A stretch of DNA of 64,000 nt from contig NZ_LMMA01000033.1 of assembly GCF_001422725.1 (NCBI RefSeq), positions 124,001-188,000 on the forward strand, written 5' to 3'. This document shows positions 60,506-64,000 of this stretch, one piece after another (the stretch's first letter is position 1; each line of letters starts with the position of its first letter). Origin of the DNA: Flavobacterium sp. Leaf82 (lineage in GTDB: Bacteria; Bacteroidota; Bacteroidia; Flavobacteriales; Flavobacteriaceae). A program made the position numbers and the translations under genes. The notes under the pieces are model-generated. The model saw only the letters and a list, made by a program, of their open reading frames with translations. It ran no database searches and was not told the DNA's origin.

Positions 60506-61528
60506 ATGCCAAACAATACTTTTGAAGATTATAAAATAGCTGTTAAAAAGAAGTATGAGATTGAAAAAAAAGGCGATCATTCTTTTTATTTGAGTAGTCC
60601 CACGAGAGCAAGACTTCGTAATTTGTGTTGGGAGTTATTTCAGCAGCAAAACAGAAATCAAGATGATTTAAATGTTTTTAGTTCTTTATTAGGACTAGCT
60701 TTTGATGTGAATAAAAGAAATAAGTTTGATGAACAAATAGATAAATTCAGACCTATTGATAATTATTTTAAAGGAGAAAGTGATCCCGCAAATGTTGACG
60801 CAGTAAATATGGCTGCAATTCTGGTAGATTTTGAAGCAAGACCTTTTAATAAATTTAGACTTAAAGAGTTATTTAAAGATGAAATTCAAGTTGATGATGA
60901 AGACGAAGTAGGATTCTCAAGTCCGGAAAGAGAACAAAGTGAACAAAAGAAGAAAATTGACAGTTCATTAATTTTGGATACATTTATTGATGAAAAGGAA
61001 AAAGAAAAAGGAAGGGAAAAAGGAATTGAAGATGAAACTCCAATATTTAGAACAAGAGAAAAAGTAACTGATATTGAAGTAAGACAGCCAACAATAAATT
61101 CATTTGCAAATACAAGTATTGAAAGAAATCATAAAAAGAAATTTCCACCAATAACGATAAAACACGCCATTGTATTTGCCTCAGTTTTTTTATTTATAGG
61201 ATTTGTAGTGATCTATTTTGCTTTTCCAAATAAGGAATGCATGCAATGGTCTGGCGATCATTATGAAATTGTAGATTGTGAATTGAAAATACAAGGTGTT
61301 GGCAAGTCATCTAATATCGAAATTTTAGATCCAACTCTCGTTAATCTCAAAAAGATTAAAGTTTGCGATACCACAACTTATTTTGATAAAAACGGAGTAG
61401 CGATTATTTGGTATGCTAAAACAGCAAACGGAATTGATTTTTTTAACGTTCATGGCAGACATCCGGAAAATAATAGTCCGTTACGACCTGTGACGCATTA
61501 TATCATAAATAAGTATGTAAAAAAATAA
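60506..61528 (+). CDS. Single-pass membrane protein of unknown function
   Basis: The 340-residue protein has a cytoplasmic N-terminal part (FYLSSPTRARLRNLCWELFQ near residues 27-46, a conserved-looking helix), a charged linker (about 120-220), one membrane span (IKHAIVFASVFLFIGFVVIY near residues 219-238) and an extracytoplasmic C-terminal part with MQWSGDHYEIVDCELK and FDKNGVAIIWYAKTANGIDF. No known domain is recognised. It is divergent from module 2 across its repeat array. Confidence 0.78.
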   Translation: MPNNTFEDYKIAVKKKYEIEKKGDHSFYLSSPTRARLRNLCWELFQQQNRNQDDLNVFSSLLGLAFDVNKRNKFDEQIDKFRPIDNYFKGESDPANVDAVNMAAILVDFEARPFNKFRLKELFKDEIQVDDEDEVGFSSPEREQSEQKKKIDSSLILDTFIDEKEKEKGREKGIEDETPIFRTREKVTDIEVRQPTINSFANTSIERNHKKKFPPITIKHAIVFASVFLFIGFVVIYFAFPNKECMQWSGDHYEIVDCELKIQGVGKSSNIEILDPTLVNLKKIKVCDTTTYFDKNGVAIIWYAKTANGIDFFNVHGRHPENNSPLRPVTHYIINKYVKK

Positions 61529-61552
61529 ATATTTAAGTAATATTTATTTCAA

Positions 61553-61595
61553 TAAAAAAGGGCGAGACTTTATATAAAGTCTCGCCCTTTTTTTG
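61553..61595. terminator. Bidirectional terminator between the 60506 gene and XRE paralogue 2
   Basis: AAAAAAGGGCGAGACTTTAT / ATAAAGTCTCGCCCTTTTTT is a near-perfect palindrome with A- and T-runs. Confidence 0.92.
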
Positions 61596-61610
61596 ATAAG
61601 TTACAACAGA

Positions 61611-62027
61611 TTATTTTCTGTTTAATACTTTTTCTAAATATTCCAGTTTATCTTTTTCAGCTTGTAATAAACGTTCGTAAAGTTTTCTGTTTTCTTCAAT
61701 TGATTCCATTAGCTTATCCAAGGAATTGAATGTACAATTATTTGCAAAAGTACCTTGGCTATTATTATTACTATTATCGTAGAAATTATTAAAATAATTA
61801 ATCGCGGCTTCGTCTGAGAAGTTTTTAAGAGCTTCGACGTTTACTCCCAATACTTTTGCTATTTCAATAAGTCTTTCTTCTTCTATGGTTTCGCTATTTT
61901 CGATAGCAGATATTGTTTGCTGGCTTATTCCTAAAGCTTGCGCCAAAGCTTCCTGCTTCATATCTCTAAGTTCGCGAATACGGCTGATTTTTCGCCCTAT
62001 ATGATTTGGTTTTGTAAGTGTGCTCAT
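61611..62027 (-). CDS. XRE-family regulator with C-terminal coiled coil, paralogue 2
   Basis: The 138-residue protein has the same plan as the 24649 protein: HTH (IGRKISRIRELRDMKQEALA, LGISQQTISAIENSETI, LGVNVEALKNFSDE), a variable NNFYDNSNNNSQG linker and a C-terminal Lys/Glu helix. Upstream, TATCTTTG (62032-62039) ends 4 nt before the ATG, so the mRNA should be almost leaderless. Confidence 0.9.
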   Translation of the reverse strand: MSTLTKPNHIGRKISRIRELRDMKQEALAQALGISQQTISAIENSETIEEERLIEIAKVLGVNVEALKNFSDEAAINYFNNFYDNSNNNSQGTFANNCTFNSLDKLMESIEENRKLYERLLQAEKDKLEYLEKVLNRK

Positions 62028-62031
62028 AATT

Positions 62032-62039
62032 CAAAGATA
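62032..62039 (-). promoter_or_regulatory. -7 box of XRE paralogue 2
   Basis: TATCTTTG on the minus strand, 4 nt before the start codon, as in paralogue 1. The remainder of 62040-62477 is AT-rich; I see no gene in it. Confidence 0.65.
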
Positions 62040-62477
62040 ATAATTAAGTGTAATCCGGCGATGTGTAAAAAACATATTTAGCATTGTACCATACCGTTAA
62101 AATAATTTGATATCATCTAAATAGATTCCTTGCCTGCCTTTATGAAGTAAAAATACAATTTTTAGCAGACCTAATTATTAGAACCAACAACTTGTTTCTA
62201 TAAAACCCGCTAATCTTTTGATATATCCTTACTACAAGAGTAAAAGGATAGTTTTACCTATATATAAGTCTCGTTGAAAATATTGCATATTATGCTTTTC
62301 TGAGATAAATACTACCGGATTTGTTGCAGGAATGTTATTTCGTAAAGCATTTCTTTAAACTTATGTGAAATTATGTAAATCAAATCGAAAATTATAGAAC
62401 ATTATTCATCGACTTTGAAAGTAATTTAGCATAAATAATTTTAAACAAATCAAACAATAATTTTTAAAAGAAATCAC

Positions 62478-62894
62478 ATGAAAACTAAAAGAATATTATT
62501 CGCAGTATTATTAAGCATCGGTTTATTTGCAACATCTTGTAGTAACGATGACAACGACGGAGAAACAATTGTACCAATCCAGGGGAAATATAATTTAAGC
62601 CAAACTGGAACAATCATTAACGGACAAGAAGTGTTAATCGACGCTCCTCAAAACGCAAGTGGTTGTAACAGAGATTACCTTGATCTAAGATTAAGCAACG
62701 CTGCAGTTATTGGTGATTATGATGGTACAAACTGTGCATTGACAGAAACTACTGGAACTTATGTAAGATCTCATAATGATTTAACTCTTACGGTAGGTGC
62801 TGTAAGTTCTACAAGTGATATCATGAATCTTACTAACAAAGAATTAAAAATAAAAGATAAAGTTACTGGTGTTATTACTGTTTATACAAGATAA
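62478..62894 (+). CDS. Lipocalin-like lipoprotein
   Basis: The 138-residue protein has a lipobox ending ATSC (Cys near residue 21), an acidic SNDDNDGE linker and a beta-rich part (IQGKYNLSQTGTIINGQEVL, NNDLTLTVG-type HNDLTLTVGAVSS, NKELKIKDKVTGVI). Cysteines in ASGCNRDYLDL and DGTNCALTE could form a disulfide. It resembles small flavobacterial lipocalin-family lipoproteins. Function is unknown. Confidence 0.78.
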   Translation: MKTKRILFAVLLSIGLFATSCSNDDNDGETIVPIQGKYNLSQTGTIINGQEVLIDAPQNASGCNRDYLDLRLSNAAVIGDYDGTNCALTETTGTYVRSHNDLTLTVGAVSSTSDIMNLTNKELKIKDKVTGVITVYTR

Positions 62895-62937
62895 TATCTA
62901 TCAGAAATTGATCTTTTAATGTTATGGATTAAAAGTA

Positions 62938-62976
62938 AAAACGGAAATGACTTTCTAAAAGTTATTTCCGTTTTTT
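62938..62976. terminator. Bidirectional terminator between the lipoprotein and PAS kinase genes
   Basis: AAACGGAAATGACTTT and AAAAGTTATTTCCGTTT pair around TCTA with mismatches and are followed by T-runs. Confidence 0.8.
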
Positions 62977-64000
62977 TTAGTTTAAATTTTGAACTACAGG
63001 AATATAGATATTAAATGTAGCTCCTTTATTTTTTTCGCCAGTGGCGGTGATAACTCCGTTATGGTTTTCTACAATTTTTTTTACGATTGCAAGTCCAATT
63101 CCTGTTCCGGTATATTCTAATTTTCCGTGTAAGCGCTGGAAAACTTCAAATATTTTTTTGCTGTATTGCGGTTCAAAACCAATACCGTTATCTGAGATAC
63201 TAATATGGCAATACTCCAGATCTTTTGATAAAAGCTCATTGTTTAAATCTTCGCCTTTTGCAAATTCACAATTTATTTTTATTACAGTACGAATATCAGG
63301 ATTCGAAAATTTAATCGAATTACTCGCAAGATTATACAATAATTGTCTAAACTGAAACGGAATAATACTTACTTCGCAGGTTTTATCAGTTTCGATTATC
63401 GCTTCTTTTTGTTCGAGTTCTTCTTTTAAATCTTCTTTTACGGCATCGATAATTTCAGAAAGATCTACTTTTTCAAATTTACGTTCCTGAATATTCGTTC
63501 TCGAATACGAGAGAAGATCATTTATAAGAGTTTGCATTCGCTGCGCAGCATTTTGCATTCGCAGGAATTTATCTTTTCCTGAATCTGATAAATTCTCAGA
63601 TTCTTTCTCGATAATTTGCGTTGCAAAAGTTTGAATTTTTCGCAAAGGTTCCTGCAAATCGTGACTCGAAATATAAGCAAACGATTGTAGTTCTTTGTTC
63701 ATTTGCTCCAGTTCTACATTTTTTTGCTCCAGTTCTTTTGTACGTGCGGTAACTTGTTTTTCGAGTTCTTGTGTAAATGCCTTTTCTGTCTGAATATCCG
63801 TAAAAGCACCAACCCATTTAATGATTTTGTTGTCTTTATTCAAAACCGGTTCACCAATAACGGCGTGCCATCTATAGGTTCCGTCTTTTCTTAAAACCCT
63901 TACATCTGTTTTATAAACTTCTCCGGTGGCTAAACTATTGCTCCAGGTTTTTGTGTTTTGTTCAAAATCATCAGGATGAATCATGGCTTTCCATTCGGCT
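62977..64000 (-). CDS. PAS-domain sensor histidine kinase, C-terminal part (cut by window edge)
   Basis: The visible part of about 341 residues has a PAS/PAC piece (MIHPDDFEQNTKTWSNS, VLRKDGTYRWHAVIGEPV, IVKWVGAFTDIQ-like KIIKWVGAFTDIQ), a coiled coil (RTKELEQKNVELEQMNKELQ), the HisKA box YISSHDLQEPLRKIQTFA with phospho-His, and HATPase boxes (LYNLASNSIKFS, ISDNGIGFEPQYSKKIFEVF, GTGIGLAIVKKIVENH). The frame continues past 64000, so the N-terminus and any further sensor domains are missing. Confidence 0.93.
   Translation of the reverse strand, partial: AEWKAMIHPDDFEQNTKTWSNSLATGEVYKTDVRVLRKDGTYRWHAVIGEPVLNKDNKIIKWVGAFTDIQTEKAFTQELEKQVTARTKELEQKNVELEQMNKELQSFAYISSHDLQEPLRKIQTFATQIIEKESENLSDSGKDKFLRMQNAAQRMQTLINDLLSYSRTNIQERKFEKVDLSEIIDAVKEDLKEELEQKEAIIETDKTCEVSIIPFQFRQLLYNLASNSIKFSNPDIRTVIKINCEFAKGEDLNNELLSKDLEYCHISISDNGIGFEPQYSKKIFEVFQRLHGKLEYTGTGIGLAIVKKIVENHNGVITATGEKNKGATFNIYIPVVQNLN

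Overview
The window is chromosomal DNA of a Bacteroidota bacterium, almost certainly a Flavobacterium or close relative. The evidence is the AT-rich composition, A-rich translation starts with little Shine-Dalgarno sequence, promoters with the Bacteroidota -7 motif TAnnTTTG, many small lipoproteins, the flavobacterial gene families and the characteristic dispersed intergenic repeats. I found no rRNA, tRNA, CRISPR array, insertion sequence or prophage.

Layout: 1-6.4 kb is a minus-strand tryptophan operon (trpE, lipoprotein, trpG, GNAT, trpD, trpC, trpF, trpB running off the edge), headed by an 18-codon leader peptide with three consecutive Trp codons and a ribosome-controlled attenuator. 6.5-9.7 kb holds a secreted beta-helix-like protein and a MarR-nitroreductase-YceI operon with palindromic operators on its promoter. 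10.2-15.8 kb is the glycerol regulon (OMP, glpF, glpK, glpD) with a divergent DeoR-type regulator. 16-28 kb carries a sulfur/persulfide gene set (two YeeE/YedE half-transporters, MBL-rhodanese, TauE exporter, Crp/Fnr regulator, rhodanese) that is interrupted by an HD hydrolase, cytochrome bd oxidase, a DUF6438 protein and an XRE regulator. 28-34 kb has gapN, an M1 peptidase and small genes. 34.4-40.7 kb is an RND efflux operon. 44-53 kb contains a GH1 glycosidase and a complete urease operon (ureABCEFGD, a UreH-like metal transporter and a urea channel). 53-57.4 kb holds small secreted proteins and a five-gene operon with TerB-like, VWA-like, YidD-like and coiled-coil membrane proteins. 57.5-62 kb is a two-component locus and 63-64 kb a partial PAS histidine kinase.

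The most novel-looking system is a duplicated signalling module at 40.8-43.06 kb and 57.5-60.5 kb. Each copy has, in order, an array of GGAATT-like repeats with roughly 10-bp phasing, a promoter without a clear -33 box, a 5' leader of about 220 nt that can fold into a conserved pseudoknot, a roughly 60-residue lipoprotein with a shared YADGPGD tail, a terminator-like hairpin enclosing the next start codon, and a lipoprotein-anchored TPR histidine kinase. Only the second copy has a response regulator. I infer that the small lipoprotein may be a ligand or modulator of the TPR sensor; this is untested.

Other regulatory signals include near-identical Crp/Fnr-type sites at exactly the same spacing before the MBL-rhodanese and TauE genes, a 24-bp motif shared by two nearby transcription units, and three copies of a structured 3'-UTR element, two of which show compensatory base changes.
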